Assembly: GCA_016713565.1 (NCBI GenBank)
Contig: JADJOX010000004.1
Location: 1-53,502 of the forward strand
DNA length: 53,502 nucleotides
Direction: 5' to 3'
Origin: Ignavibacteriota bacterium
GTDB lineage: Bacteria; Bacteroidota; Ignavibacteria; Ignavibacteriales; Melioribacteraceae
Positions 19,054 through 28,126 of this stretch are shown in pieces; the first letter of the stretch is position 1; each line of letters starts with the position of its first letter. The notes beneath the pieces are model-generated. The model did not search any database, was not told the DNA's origin, and saw only the letters and a list, made by a program, of their open reading frames with translations. A program made the position numbers and the translations under genes.

Positions 19054-20313
19054 GTGAGTAAAATAAAAATATTATTCAACTTACAGATATTTATAATCTT
19101 AATACTCGCGGAAGTTTTCACTTCATGCGATTCAACCGACCCATTATTCGATAAATATACGCCTTCCGGAACCTATACTATTAATTGGAATGATCTGCCT
19201 AAGATAAATGATAATACAAGTTTAAGATTGGGCGGATTTGTGGGACTTTTTTACAAAGAGAACAGAACATTTTATACTATTACTGATAGAGGTCCCGTAA
19301 ATCAAAGTTTAGATGAAAACGGATCAAGGACATATTTTGAAGTTCCAGAATTTATTCCTTCAATAATAGAGCTAGAATTACAGGACGATAACACAGTTAA
19401 GGTTGTTAAACAAATAGCAATAACAAATCCTGCCGGAACTTCAATTACCGGGCTTTTACCTTCCGATAGTTGGAACAGTGATGAAGAGATCAACAGTCCG
19501 AATCCGACTGAAGACGACTGGGGGATATTCCCCGGCGGTGTTTTGTTCGATATTAAAAATAATTTCTTTTGGATTGCCGAACAATATAATCCGGCGTTAA
19601 TGCAAATTACATATGACGGTCAGTGGGTAAGAAGAATTAGACCGGGAGAAGGATTGAGAAGAGCGCTCGGCAATCAGACCGTTGACGGCGGATTTACCGG
19701 AATAGATTTTTACGGAGAAGATCATTTAGTTACGGTTAACGGAAGATGTTTGGAAAATAATCATATTGCCGGAGATAAAGCCGGGTCTATGAACTATGCT
19801 ATGCGCAGAGTAAATATCTATAATTTAAAATCCAATACTGATATTTCAATGATCTATAATGTTGAACCTCAAAGCATGGATGGAATTCCAGAGCAATTTG
19901 TTTTTCTTGGCGATATAGCCGCGGTTAATGATACTTCTTTTTTGGTTACTGAATTTGCCGAATTTAACGGATCGACGAGAAATTTACTCTTTATGCTCAG
20001 CACTAATGACAGTACAACTAAGGCATTAGTCGGATTAGAAGGAATTTTGGGAAAAACAATTGAAACCCTTACAGTAAAAGAAAGAAAAGACAATAAAATA
20101 AAACCCGTTAATAAAAAACTTATATATGATTTAAGCGTGACGAAAATTAAACGTCCGGAAGGAATTGCCATAATTAATAAAAATACAATTGCGGTAATCG
20201 GTAACAATAAATACGGAATTATAGATGGCGATCCGACAAATGGAAATTACGGATTAAACAAAGATCCGATTTATTTGGAAATAATTAAACTGCCCAATGA
20301 TTTGGAATTATAA
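19054..20313 (+). CDS. Phytase-like/esterase-like lipoprotein
   Basis: 419 residues. The N-terminus is a lipoprotein signal with a lipobox ending at Cys25 (EVFTSC), so it should be anchored in an outer or periplasmic leaflet. The remainder matches the esterase-like-activity-of-phytase family (phytase-like beta-propeller): LRLGGFVGLFYKENRTFYTI, TDRGPVN, PGGVLFDIKNNFFWIAEQYN and RRIRPGEGLRRAL. The start is GTG, since no ATG fits the signal peptide. It opens a plus-strand run that continues through two lipoproteins into a TonB receptor, so it may process or bind a phosphorylated or ester-linked ligand. The substrate is unknown. Confidence 0.8.
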   Translation: MSKIKILFNLQIFIILILAEVFTSCDSTDPLFDKYTPSGTYTINWNDLPKINDNTSLRLGGFVGLFYKENRTFYTITDRGPVNQSLDENGSRTYFEVPEFIPSIIELELQDDNTVKVVKQIAITNPAGTSITGLLPSDSWNSDEEINSPNPTEDDWGIFPGGVLFDIKNNFFWIAEQYNPALMQITYDGQWVRRIRPGEGLRRALGNQTVDGGFTGIDFYGEDHLVTVNGRCLENNHIAGDKAGSMNYAMRRVNIYNLKSNTDISMIYNVEPQSMDGIPEQFVFLGDIAAVNDTSFLVTEFAEFNGSTRNLLFMLSTNDSTTKALVGLEGILGKTIETLTVKERKDNKIKPVNKKLIYDLSVTKIKRPEGIAIINKNTIAVIGNNKYGIIDGDPTNGNYGLNKDPIYLEIIKLPNDLEL

Positions 20314-20329
20314 ATTACGACCGCATAAT

Positions 20330-20941
20330 ATGAAAAAAGCAAAACAAAATTTAAAATTAACTTTTATCATTCTGTCAATTGCTGTGATTGTTTCTTCATG
20401 CAATATGGTTTCACCTGAAGACGTAAAAAGCAGCGGAAGAATAAAAGTCAATTTGATATTTAAGTCAACGGGCGAAATAAACATTGCGGATAAAGATATA
20501 TTAATTACACAAGCAAGAGATTTCAAAGTATTTAAAGGTGAAAATTATGCCGACGTTTTCCAAAATCCTAATCAATTTTTAGAATATACCGATAGCATAG
20601 TTACTTTTAATTTATTAAAAGCCGCAAAAAATGAATCTGTTATTCAAGTTGCTTACGGCTCAGTTCCGCCGCTTTCGTATGACAGTCTGCTATTCCAGAT
20701 TGCGCCTTCAAATTTTTTAATTCTTGAAAATGAAAATTATCCGCTTACAACAAACTACAATGAATTAAGTATCGAAAATAATTTTACCAAAGTAGTTAGA
20801 ATTAAAAATAGCCTGATTGTAAATGAGAATAAAACAACAACAATAAATATTGAATTTAAAGTTGAAGATTTGGTGTTTAGAATTTTAGATGATTTTGTGT
20901 TTAGCGCAAAAGTAGATACTTTCTATGTTTCTAACGAATGA
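20330..20941 (+). CDS. Small lipoprotein of unknown function
   Basis: About 203 residues from the ATG that directly precedes a lipoprotein signal (LTFIILSIAVIVSSCN, lipobox VSSC). A longer frame upstream overlaps the preceding gene and adds nothing. The mature part is predicted beta-rich (SSGRIKVNLIFKSTGEINIA, then TTTINIEFKVEDLVFRILDD). No family recognised. It lies 16 bases after the phytase-like gene and 7 bases before the next lipoprotein, so all three are one operon. Confidence 0.7.
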   Translation: MKKAKQNLKLTFIILSIAVIVSSCNMVSPEDVKSSGRIKVNLIFKSTGEINIADKDILITQARDFKVFKGENYADVFQNPNQFLEYTDSIVTFNLLKAAKNESVIQVAYGSVPPLSYDSLLFQIAPSNFLILENENYPLTTNYNELSIENNFTKVVRIKNSLIVNENKTTTINIEFKVEDLVFRILDDFVFSAKVDTFYVSNE

Positions 20942-20948
20942 GGAATAG

Positions 20949-22418
20949 ATGAGGATTTCAATTGCCAAAATAATAGTTTTGCTTCTTATCATTTCCGCTG
21001 TAACACTTTTTTACAGCTGCAATGATGAAATTAACGGTAACGAATATCCGGTTATTCCTCCCGCAACAGAAATTATTAATATTCCTGTAGCCAATACTTT
21101 GGATAATCCTTACTCTCCGATATTAAAAGTCGGCTGGAAAGGTATAAGCGATAACGCCATTATAGACGGATTTTGGGTAAGCTGGAAAACACATTACTTA
21201 ATACTCGATCAAGTAAATGTTCAAGAACCGTACTTTACAAAAGATGTGACTCAAACAATCGCGTTTCCTTCCGCTGATAGCATCAATAAACAAATACTTT
21301 ATGTTAAAGCTCAAGATAAATTCGGCAATGTTGACCCAATTGGAGATAGCGTAATTTTTTATACAAAAAGAACTTTACCTCCTAACACATTTATCAGCTA
21401 TCCTCAAAACAATAGTTCATTATTTCTGCAGCAAAAATCTTCAATAACTTGGAAAGGCGCTAAAATAATTTGTTCGGCAAACACCAATATTGGAGAAATA
21501 AAGGATTATACGATCAAAGTTGATAACGGAAACTGGAGCGGCTGGCAGAAAGAACCAATCTTTTATTTGACAGAGGATTTATCAATCGGCGTAAATTCCG
21601 GAATTCATAAAATTTCAGTCAAATCCAGAAATACAGCGTTGGTTGAAGATGATACTCCCGCTGAAATCAATATTAATTTTGTAACTCCGACGCATGAAAA
21701 AGAGTGGCTGATTGTAGATGGAACTGCTAATCAGAGCGGTTCAACCGAACGACCGAATGATGTTCAAGTCGATGAGTTCTATCAAGAATTACTTTCCGGA
21801 ATTAATTTTGATACCTGGGATATTGCAAACCAAGGTAAACTTTCCCGCGAAACAATGGGTAAATACAAATATGTTCTTTGGCACAGCGATGATCATAGAA
21901 GTACGGATCTGACGAAATACACCGGCTTAATTTCAGACTATCTCAATACAAAAGGAAGACTGCTTTTATCGGGCTGGAATTATTATTCATATTTCCAAAA
22001 TAATACCGAATGGCTGGACAGTACTTCGATATATGGAAATATTCTCACCGATTATTTTCATATTAAAAACGCTTCAACAATTGAAGACGCTTTATTGGAT
22101 AGTATTGTTGTGAAAACTCAAGATAATCTCGACACTAAATTTGCCGTTGATTCGTTAAAACTATTTTCTTTTAGAAAAGGTTTGTACAAAGTAATAAATT
22201 TTACCGGACTAGGAGCTTTTACTACGCCGATTTTCAGATATCATACCGCTGATACAACTGAGTCAAACTTTAACGATTCGGTTATCGGCTTTGGTTATCA
22301 TAATTCGGAATATCAGATAGTAATTTCAGGATTTCCGTTTTATTATATGGAGGCTGAAGCAGCCAAAAAAATATTCGGAAACGCTAAAGAATTTTTAGAA
22401 AAAAAATTTCCTTATTAA
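20949..22418 (+). CDS. Large lipoprotein with Ig/FN-like and amidotransferase-like regions
   Basis: 489 residues. A lipoprotein signal (IVLLLIISAVTLFYSCND) is anchored at the Cys of YSC. Residues 40-240 look like two beta-sandwich modules of fibronectin/Ig type (LKVGWKGISDNAIIDGFWVS, then IHKISVKSRNTALVEDD). Residues 250-480 (DVQVDEFYQELLSGINFDTW, KYVLWHSDDHRSTD, GRLLLSGWNYYSYF) recall a class I glutamine-amidotransferase-like fold of the sort found in secreted Bacteroidota/Ignavibacteria proteins, without an obvious catalytic Cys. It sits between another lipoprotein and the TonB receptor, so a surface binding role is plausible. Function unknown. Confidence 0.65.
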   Translation: MRISIAKIIVLLLIISAVTLFYSCNDEINGNEYPVIPPATEIINIPVANTLDNPYSPILKVGWKGISDNAIIDGFWVSWKTHYLILDQVNVQEPYFTKDVTQTIAFPSADSINKQILYVKAQDKFGNVDPIGDSVIFYTKRTLPPNTFISYPQNNSSLFLQQKSSITWKGAKIICSANTNIGEIKDYTIKVDNGNWSGWQKEPIFYLTEDLSIGVNSGIHKISVKSRNTALVEDDTPAEININFVTPTHEKEWLIVDGTANQSGSTERPNDVQVDEFYQELLSGINFDTWDIANQGKLSRETMGKYKYVLWHSDDHRSTDLTKYTGLISDYLNTKGRLLLSGWNYYSYFQNNTEWLDSTSIYGNILTDYFHIKNASTIEDALLDSIVVKTQDNLDTKFAVDSLKLFSFRKGLYKVINFTGLGAFTTPIFRYHTADTTESNFNDSVIGFGYHNSEYQIVISGFPFYYMEAEAAKKIFGNAKEFLEKKFPY

Positions 22419-22460
22419 AAATTAGGTTGAAGTAATTTTGAAATATATGGATAAGAATTG

Positions 22461-25175
22461 ATGAGAAAGTATTTTTACTATATAACGTTGTCGCTTTTAA
22501 TTTTCAGCTTCAACAAGTTAATACAAGCCGCAGATTACGGTGAAATTGTCGGAGTTGTAATTGATAAAGAAACCGGCGAACCGCTTCCGTTTGCTAACGT
22601 TATGATATTAAATACTACGCTTGGAGCCGCTACAGACCAAAACGGAAAATATAGAATAAGTCAAATTCCCGCGGGCAATTATTCTGTTCAAGCAAAATTT
22701 ATTGGTTACAACAGCGTAACAATTCAAAATGTAAGAGTTTCGTTGAATAGAATAACAAATTTACCATTTGAGCTTAGCAGCGAATCGCTTAAAATTGATG
22801 ACGTTGTTGTGCAGGCAACAAGACCTGCAGTTGATGTGGAAGTTGCAAGCAGCGCAAAAATGATCACTTCAGAAGATATACAAAATATGCCGGTTGTTAC
22901 AAATGTTAAAGATTTAGTTGCGTTACAATCGGGCGTTGTAAAAGACGGCGCGAACATACATATCCGCGGCGGAAGGAGTGATGAAGTTTTGTATTTAATA
23001 GACGGCGTTCCGGCAAAAAATCCTATTACCGGAGTCGCTTCGGTTGAAATCGATGTTAATCAAATTGAAGAAGTGGAAATTTTAACCGGCGGATTTGATG
23101 CCGAATACGGCAATGCCAACAGCGGGGTAATAAATATTATAACAAAGACGGGAAGAGAAAAACTTTCCATGGATGCGGTGTTAAAAACGGATGAACTTTT
23201 CGGCAATTCATTATCAACCAATTATGATTATACATATTTTGGATTAAACGGACCCATTCCTTTTCTCTCAAATTCCGGCTTTACTGTTTCCACCCATTTG
23301 GAAATGGATGACACATATTATAAAATAGGCGGCGGCTACGGCCACACAAATATGCTGGGCATTAATATTAACGATAAGCAGTATGGAAATTATGGAATTA
23401 TGGCTCAGATTCATTATCAGCCGTGGAAAGATTTCAGAATAAAACTTCAAGGTCAATTCGATAGAAACAGCAACAAGGCATATAACTGGGCTTGGTCGCA
23501 AATACCGGACGCTTTGCCCGTAACAAAAGGCGAATCCGATAGAATTAATATGATAATCGGCCACACTTTAACAAAGGATTCTTATTACAATCTTTCTGTT
23601 TCATATCAGAAAGGAAACAGCAAAACAGCTTTGCTCGGTTTGAATTCTCCCGTTGACGCGTTTCAATTTATTTCTACATATTTTTATTATGACGGTACTG
23701 TAATTCCACAAGATGAAATTGCAGATATTTTGGCTAACAATCCTGATCTGATTGATTTCTCAAAGACTAAAAGCGAATATAAAAGACCCGATCTAACTTA
23801 TGATTATGATAACGACGGATTTATTGATGTAGGTACATACCAAAATTACTATCAAAATGATTACAGTACTTTAAATGTTGATTTTGATTATACTCACTTT
23901 GTGGGTGTTCATAAAATCAAAGGCGGATTTGAATTTAATTATCAAAAAGTAAATCAGTTGGAAATTGAAAATTACGGTCAATACTTTCCTTATAGAGATA
24001 CTATTCCCGGACCATATCCGCAATACGGAACAAAGAGATGGTTTTTTGATGATAATATTTTAAATGGCGCTTTTTATGTTCAAGATAGAATTGAATATGC
24101 CGGAATGTTTTTAAATATTGGAATTAGAGCCGATATTTTTAAGCATGGCGACATTGTTAATGATAAAGACTTTATTGCTCAATTCAACAATTCGACGGGA
24201 AAAGATATAAACAGTTTTAAAAAATTCAAAACAGTTTGGAGTCCCAGAGTCGGTCTCTCAATTCCTGCGGATAAAGACACAAAATTATTTTTTAATTATG
24301 GTTATTTTATTCAGTCGCCAAGTTTCGGAGAATTATACCGAGATCCTTTCTTAACGGCGGTTGTTGGCAATCCCGATCTTGATCCCAGAAAATCTATTAA
24401 CTACGAAGTGGGAATGGAAACCGAATTCATAAAAAATTACGTTTTAAATATCAAATTATACGGAAGAGACAATTCCGGTGATATTGGATTTAGGCAAACC
24501 GAAACGATTCCCGCGCGCTCAATTTATGAAAATATAGGATTCGGTTCATCTCGCGGTTTTGAAATAGAATTCAGAAAAGTTTATAGCGATTATTTTTCTC
24601 TAACCGCAAATTACACTTATCTGCTTGCTCGCGGTTTTGATTTAACCGCGTTGGATAATTACGAGCTTGGAAACACAATTCCGCCTTCGGTTAGAGAACA
24701 AAGAGTATCTTGGGATAAAAACCATACTGTAAAGTTATTGGCGAATTTTGAAATTATGGAAAATGATCAGCTTGATATATTCGGCTATCCGCTTACTGAC
24801 TTCGGAATTTATTTTTTGGTTCAAGGTGTAATGGGAAGACCATATACACCGATCATTCCTGGCGCGATTTATATTGAGGCAAATTCAAAAGACGGTCCCG
24901 GTGAACTTTATGTTGATGCGACAATTCACAAAGGATTTGATCTTTTCGGAATGAGGACTATTTTATTCATCGAAGCAAAGAATATTTTCGGCATTCAGAA
25001 TATTAATTTCGGATCCGGTTTTAATGCCAGAACCGGCGACGTGTATAATCTTGGAGATTTGGAAGGACAGACACAAAAATATTTAACTCAGCATCAAATA
25101 GAATTTTTGCGCGCTAACGAAGCTTATACTCCAGACCTCAATCTTAGATTGGGATTGAAATTGTATATCAAATAA
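22461..25175 (+). CDS. TonB-dependent receptor
   Basis: About 904 residues, outer membrane. A signal peptide (FYYITLSLLIFSFNKLIQAA) is followed by a CarboxypepD_reg-like domain at about 30-110 (VGVVIDKETGEPLPFANVMI). The plug at about 125-235 has DLVALQSGVVKDGANIHIRG, EVLYLIDGVPAKNPI and DAEYGNANSGVINIITKTGR. The barrel has many alternating aromatic strands and ends LRLGLKLYIK. The ATG at 22461 was preferred over a TTG one codon earlier. No SusD-like gene is near; the partners are lipoproteins on one side and a secreted FN3 protein and PorV-like protein on the other. Confidence 0.92.
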   Translation: MRKYFYYITLSLLIFSFNKLIQAADYGEIVGVVIDKETGEPLPFANVMILNTTLGAATDQNGKYRISQIPAGNYSVQAKFIGYNSVTIQNVRVSLNRITNLPFELSSESLKIDDVVVQATRPAVDVEVASSAKMITSEDIQNMPVVTNVKDLVALQSGVVKDGANIHIRGGRSDEVLYLIDGVPAKNPITGVASVEIDVNQIEEVEILTGGFDAEYGNANSGVINIITKTGREKLSMDAVLKTDELFGNSLSTNYDYTYFGLNGPIPFLSNSGFTVSTHLEMDDTYYKIGGGYGHTNMLGININDKQYGNYGIMAQIHYQPWKDFRIKLQGQFDRNSNKAYNWAWSQIPDALPVTKGESDRINMIIGHTLTKDSYYNLSVSYQKGNSKTALLGLNSPVDAFQFISTYFYYDGTVIPQDEIADILANNPDLIDFSKTKSEYKRPDLTYDYDNDGFIDVGTYQNYYQNDYSTLNVDFDYTHFVGVHKIKGGFEFNYQKVNQLEIENYGQYFPYRDTIPGPYPQYGTKRWFFDDNILNGAFYVQDRIEYAGMFLNIGIRADIFKHGDIVNDKDFIAQFNNSTGKDINSFKKFKTVWSPRVGLSIPADKDTKLFFNYGYFIQSPSFGELYRDPFLTAVVGNPDLDPRKSINYEVGMETEFIKNYVLNIKLYGRDNSGDIGFRQTETIPARSIYENIGFGSSRGFEIEFRKVYSDYFSLTANYTYLLARGFDLTALDNYELGNTIPPSVREQRVSWDKNHTVKLLANFEIMENDQLDIFGYPLTDFGIYFLVQGVMGRPYTPIIPGAIYIEANSKDGPGELYVDATIHKGFDLFGMRTILFIEAKNIFGIQNINFGSGFNARTGDVYNLGDLEGQTQKYLTQHQIEFLRANEAYTPDLNLRLGLKLYIK

Positions 25176-25190
25176 AATTGGAAACGGTTA

Positions 25191-27113
25191 ATGAATTTTA
25201 AATTAATTTTTAAATTTATCATATTTATTGGATTTTCTGTATTGCCGAATTTGTTAAATGGGCAAGGAGAAATTTTTCCGCCAGCAAATCTCCAATTTAA
25301 AAAACACAATATAAATATGCTTCATGTTACCGTTACAAATTATGGCTCAGGAGTTCCTACATACAATACCAATGATAATGTCGGTATCGTTTTTAATTAT
25401 CCTCCCGGATCGAATCAGGAACTTACAAAGGTTAGCGGTAATTGGCTTGGCGCGGTTGTAGAAGGAGACACGCTTGTAACGCAATTTGCCGATTATGAAG
25501 CTGTAGGCGGAGGCGGCAGAGGTGAAAGATTTGAAGTTTTCCCCAGATTTAATAAAAACGATACAATATACGTAAAGTCGGTTTTTGATGACATTCCGGC
25601 TGACGCGGAAAGCAAATATTTTTTTAATGATGACGGTTTATTGGACCGAAGATATTTACCCAAATCACCTCAAGATTATATCTGCCAATATTGGGATAAC
25701 AAAATTGTTTTTGGAGTTAACCAAGCTCCTGAAATTTTAGAAGACCATGTGCCGCTTAACGCGAGAATTATTCAAAGATCATTCGGCTACGATTTTTTTC
25801 TTTATGATAAAATAATTTTTACCGAATTCATAATTATTAATGAAGGTACAAAAGTTTGGAACGATATCTTTTTTGTTCAATACAATGATGTTGATTTAAA
25901 AACGGACGTAAATATTTCTTCGGTCGGTGATGATTATGCCTTGTTCGACGAAAAAAGAAGAATGATAATTTGGGGCGACATGCCGGGCGGACCCGATGGA
26001 ACAATGATTGAAGATACCAGAAAAGCTTATCGTTTGGTAGGAGCTCCCGCGGATGTAAACGGAAATTCAATCAAACCGAGTTTTATGCATTGGGTTCATT
26101 CTGAAGATGTTAGTAATGATAGAGAAGCTTATGCCAGAATCAGCAGAAATAAAATACAGCCTGATATGTCTTCTGAAATTCCTACAGGCTCGAGTACGCG
26201 AGGTATTTTTAGCGTTGGACCTTTCGGACCCACACAGCCTAATGATACGATTAGATTTGTAATGGCAACAATTGCCGGTTACGGTTATGATGAAATAATA
26301 AAATATGCCGATGCTGCAAAAACATTATATGATTCTGATTTCAGAGTTCCGCTTTCTCCTCCTCCTCCAATTTTTACACTCAATTCTAAAAAAGGAAAAA
26401 TAATTATCAATTGGGAATGGAAAGATGAATATTCCGGAACAAATCCCGAAGACTTTGAAGATAAATCCAGAAACGACGGAATTATACAAGATTTTGAAGG
26501 ATATAGAATTTACAAGAGTTCAACAGGTCCTAACGGTCCTTGGGAACTTTTGGCAGAGTACGATAAAGTAGACGGCTTTGGCTACGATACCGGCTTGCAG
26601 TATGAGTTTGAAGATGAAGGACTTGTAAACGGTATTAGATATTGGTATTCAATTACATCGTATGATTTGCCGGAAGAAGTCAGTGATCAGTTGACAATTC
26701 CTTCTTTGGAGAGTCCTAAAATTCTTTCAACGGTAATGGGAATACCGGCGATTGCAAAAGGAGATATAGATGAGGATGAAGTTTTTGTTGTTCCAAATCC
26801 GTACAGAGGCGATTTAGATTATTCGCAGGATCCCGCTTGGGAATACTCAACTCAGCCCGGCAGAAGTGAATGGTTTGAAATTGACAGAAGAATCGCATTT
26901 ATGAATTTACCCACTAAATGTAAAATTACAATTTTTACAATTGCCGGTTATGAAGTTAAATCAATCGATTTTCAGCAAGATAGCGGATCGCCAATTGCGT
27001 ATTGGAATCTGCTAAATAAAAATAACCATACCGTAGCAAGCGGACTTTATTATTTTGTTGTTGAGGAACCCGGCGGTAAAAGTCAAATCGGTAAATTCGT
27101 AATTGTAAAGTAG
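25191..27113 (+). CDS. Secreted protein with FN3-like domain and sorting-type C-terminus
   Basis: 640 residues. A signal peptide (LIFKFIIFIGFSVLPNLLNG) ends near residue 25. Residues 30-390 are a large, mostly beta region with no recognised fold (ANLQFKKHNINMLHVTVTNY, then LVTQFADYEAVGGGGRGERF). Residues 410-530 look fibronectin-III-like (FEGYRIYKSSTGPNGPWELL). The end has VFVVPNPYRGDLDYS, KCKITIFTIAGYEVKSI and VASGLYYFVVEEPGGKSQIG, a variant of the T9SS C-terminal sorting domain. It starts 15 bases after the TonB receptor and is probably exported and surface-linked. Function unknown. Confidence 0.72.
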   Translation: MNFKLIFKFIIFIGFSVLPNLLNGQGEIFPPANLQFKKHNINMLHVTVTNYGSGVPTYNTNDNVGIVFNYPPGSNQELTKVSGNWLGAVVEGDTLVTQFADYEAVGGGGRGERFEVFPRFNKNDTIYVKSVFDDIPADAESKYFFNDDGLLDRRYLPKSPQDYICQYWDNKIVFGVNQAPEILEDHVPLNARIIQRSFGYDFFLYDKIIFTEFIIINEGTKVWNDIFFVQYNDVDLKTDVNISSVGDDYALFDEKRRMIIWGDMPGGPDGTMIEDTRKAYRLVGAPADVNGNSIKPSFMHWVHSEDVSNDREAYARISRNKIQPDMSSEIPTGSSTRGIFSVGPFGPTQPNDTIRFVMATIAGYGYDEIIKYADAAKTLYDSDFRVPLSPPPPIFTLNSKKGKIIINWEWKDEYSGTNPEDFEDKSRNDGIIQDFEGYRIYKSSTGPNGPWELLAEYDKVDGFGYDTGLQYEFEDEGLVNGIRYWYSITSYDLPEEVSDQLTIPSLESPKILSTVMGIPAIAKGDIDEDEVFVVPNPYRGDLDYSQDPAWEYSTQPGRSEWFEIDRRIAFMNLPTKCKITIFTIAGYEVKSIDFQQDSGSPIAYWNLLNKNNHTVASGLYYFVVEEPGGKSQIGKFVIVK

Positions 27114-27125
27114 AGCGTATAAATC

Positions 27126-28091
27126 ATGAATCAAATGAAAAAAAATATATACATAATGATTTTTTGCGTTATAAATATTTTAATTTATAACAGATTATTG
27201 AATGCTCAGACTTTCAACAAACCCGGAGTAACATCCGCGCAATTTTTAAAAATTGGAATATCTGCTCGGGCAGAAGCAATGGGGCAGTCGGTTGCCTCAT
27301 TTATTGATGATGCTTCGGCATCATATTATAATCCTTCAGGATTGATGAACATAAAAGATAATAACGTTTTTATCGGTTATACATTTATGCCCGCGGATGT
27401 CGGCTTATCATTTTTAAGCTATTCAAAAAGAGTTTCCGATAACGATGCTTTTGCGCTATCGGTAATAGCTTTAAGGACAGATGAAATGAAAATAAGGACA
27501 GTACTTCGTCCCGAAGGAACAGGCGAAACATTCCACGTTGGCGAATATGCATTCGGACTTCACTATGCGCATAATTTTACTGAAGATCTAAAAATTGGAT
27601 TTACGTTTAGATATCTTCGTATGAATCAAGTAAGCGATAGATTTTCAGAAGGAAGCTGGTCGGCTGATATGGGAATTCAATACGATACCGGCTTGGAAGG
27701 ATTACTTGAAGGATTAAAAATAGGTATGGTGGTTGATAATTTTGGACCTGAAATAAAATTTGTGAATGAAAGTTATGGACTTCCACTCAAGTATGTAATC
27801 GGATTTTCAAAACCAATAAATATTAATTCGTACAACAATTTACTCGTTGCGTTTAACTGGGTAAAATCAATTGATGAGAAACAAAAAGCTCACCTTGGAA
27901 TAGAATATTCTTTTATTGATTTCATTTATTTAAGAAGCGGTTATAAATTTGAATCCGATTCGGAATCATGGAGCGGCGGATTCGGAGTTATGCAGAAACT
28001 TTATGATGCAAATATAAAACTTGATTATTCTTACAGCGATTTTGCTTTACTTGGAGCTCTGCATAGAATTACAGCAAGTATTGTTTTCTAG
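27126..28091 (+). CDS. PorV/PorQ-family outer-membrane protein
   Basis: 321 residues with a signal peptide (YIMIFCVINILIYNRLLNAQ). The mature part opens with FLKIGISARAEAMGQSVASF and then ASASYYNPSGLMNI, the hallmark of PorV/PorQ-type UPF0164 barrel proteins that help release and anchor T9SS cargo at the outer membrane. It lies 12 bases after the previous gene and 35 bases before a T9SS-type multi-CBM protein. A dedicated PorV-like shuttle for that cargo is a reasonable inference. Confidence 0.85.
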   Translation: MNQMKKNIYIMIFCVINILIYNRLLNAQTFNKPGVTSAQFLKIGISARAEAMGQSVASFIDDASASYYNPSGLMNIKDNNVFIGYTFMPADVGLSFLSYSKRVSDNDAFALSVIALRTDEMKIRTVLRPEGTGETFHVGEYAFGLHYAHNFTEDLKIGFTFRYLRMNQVSDRFSEGSWSADMGIQYDTGLEGLLEGLKIGMVVDNFGPEIKFVNESYGLPLKYVIGFSKPININSYNNLLVAFNWVKSIDEKQKAHLGIEYSFIDFIYLRSGYKFESDSESWSGGFGVMQKLYDANIKLDYSYSDFALLGALHRITASIVF

Positions 28092-28126
28092 AAATATATT
28101 ATATAAACCATAAATATGAGGTACAA

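Noticed and set aside
25837..26070. Minus-strand open frame inside the secreted FN3 protein gene
   Set aside because: Composition is His/Arg-rich with no domain, and it lies wholly inside a well-supported plus-strand gene; it is a shadow.
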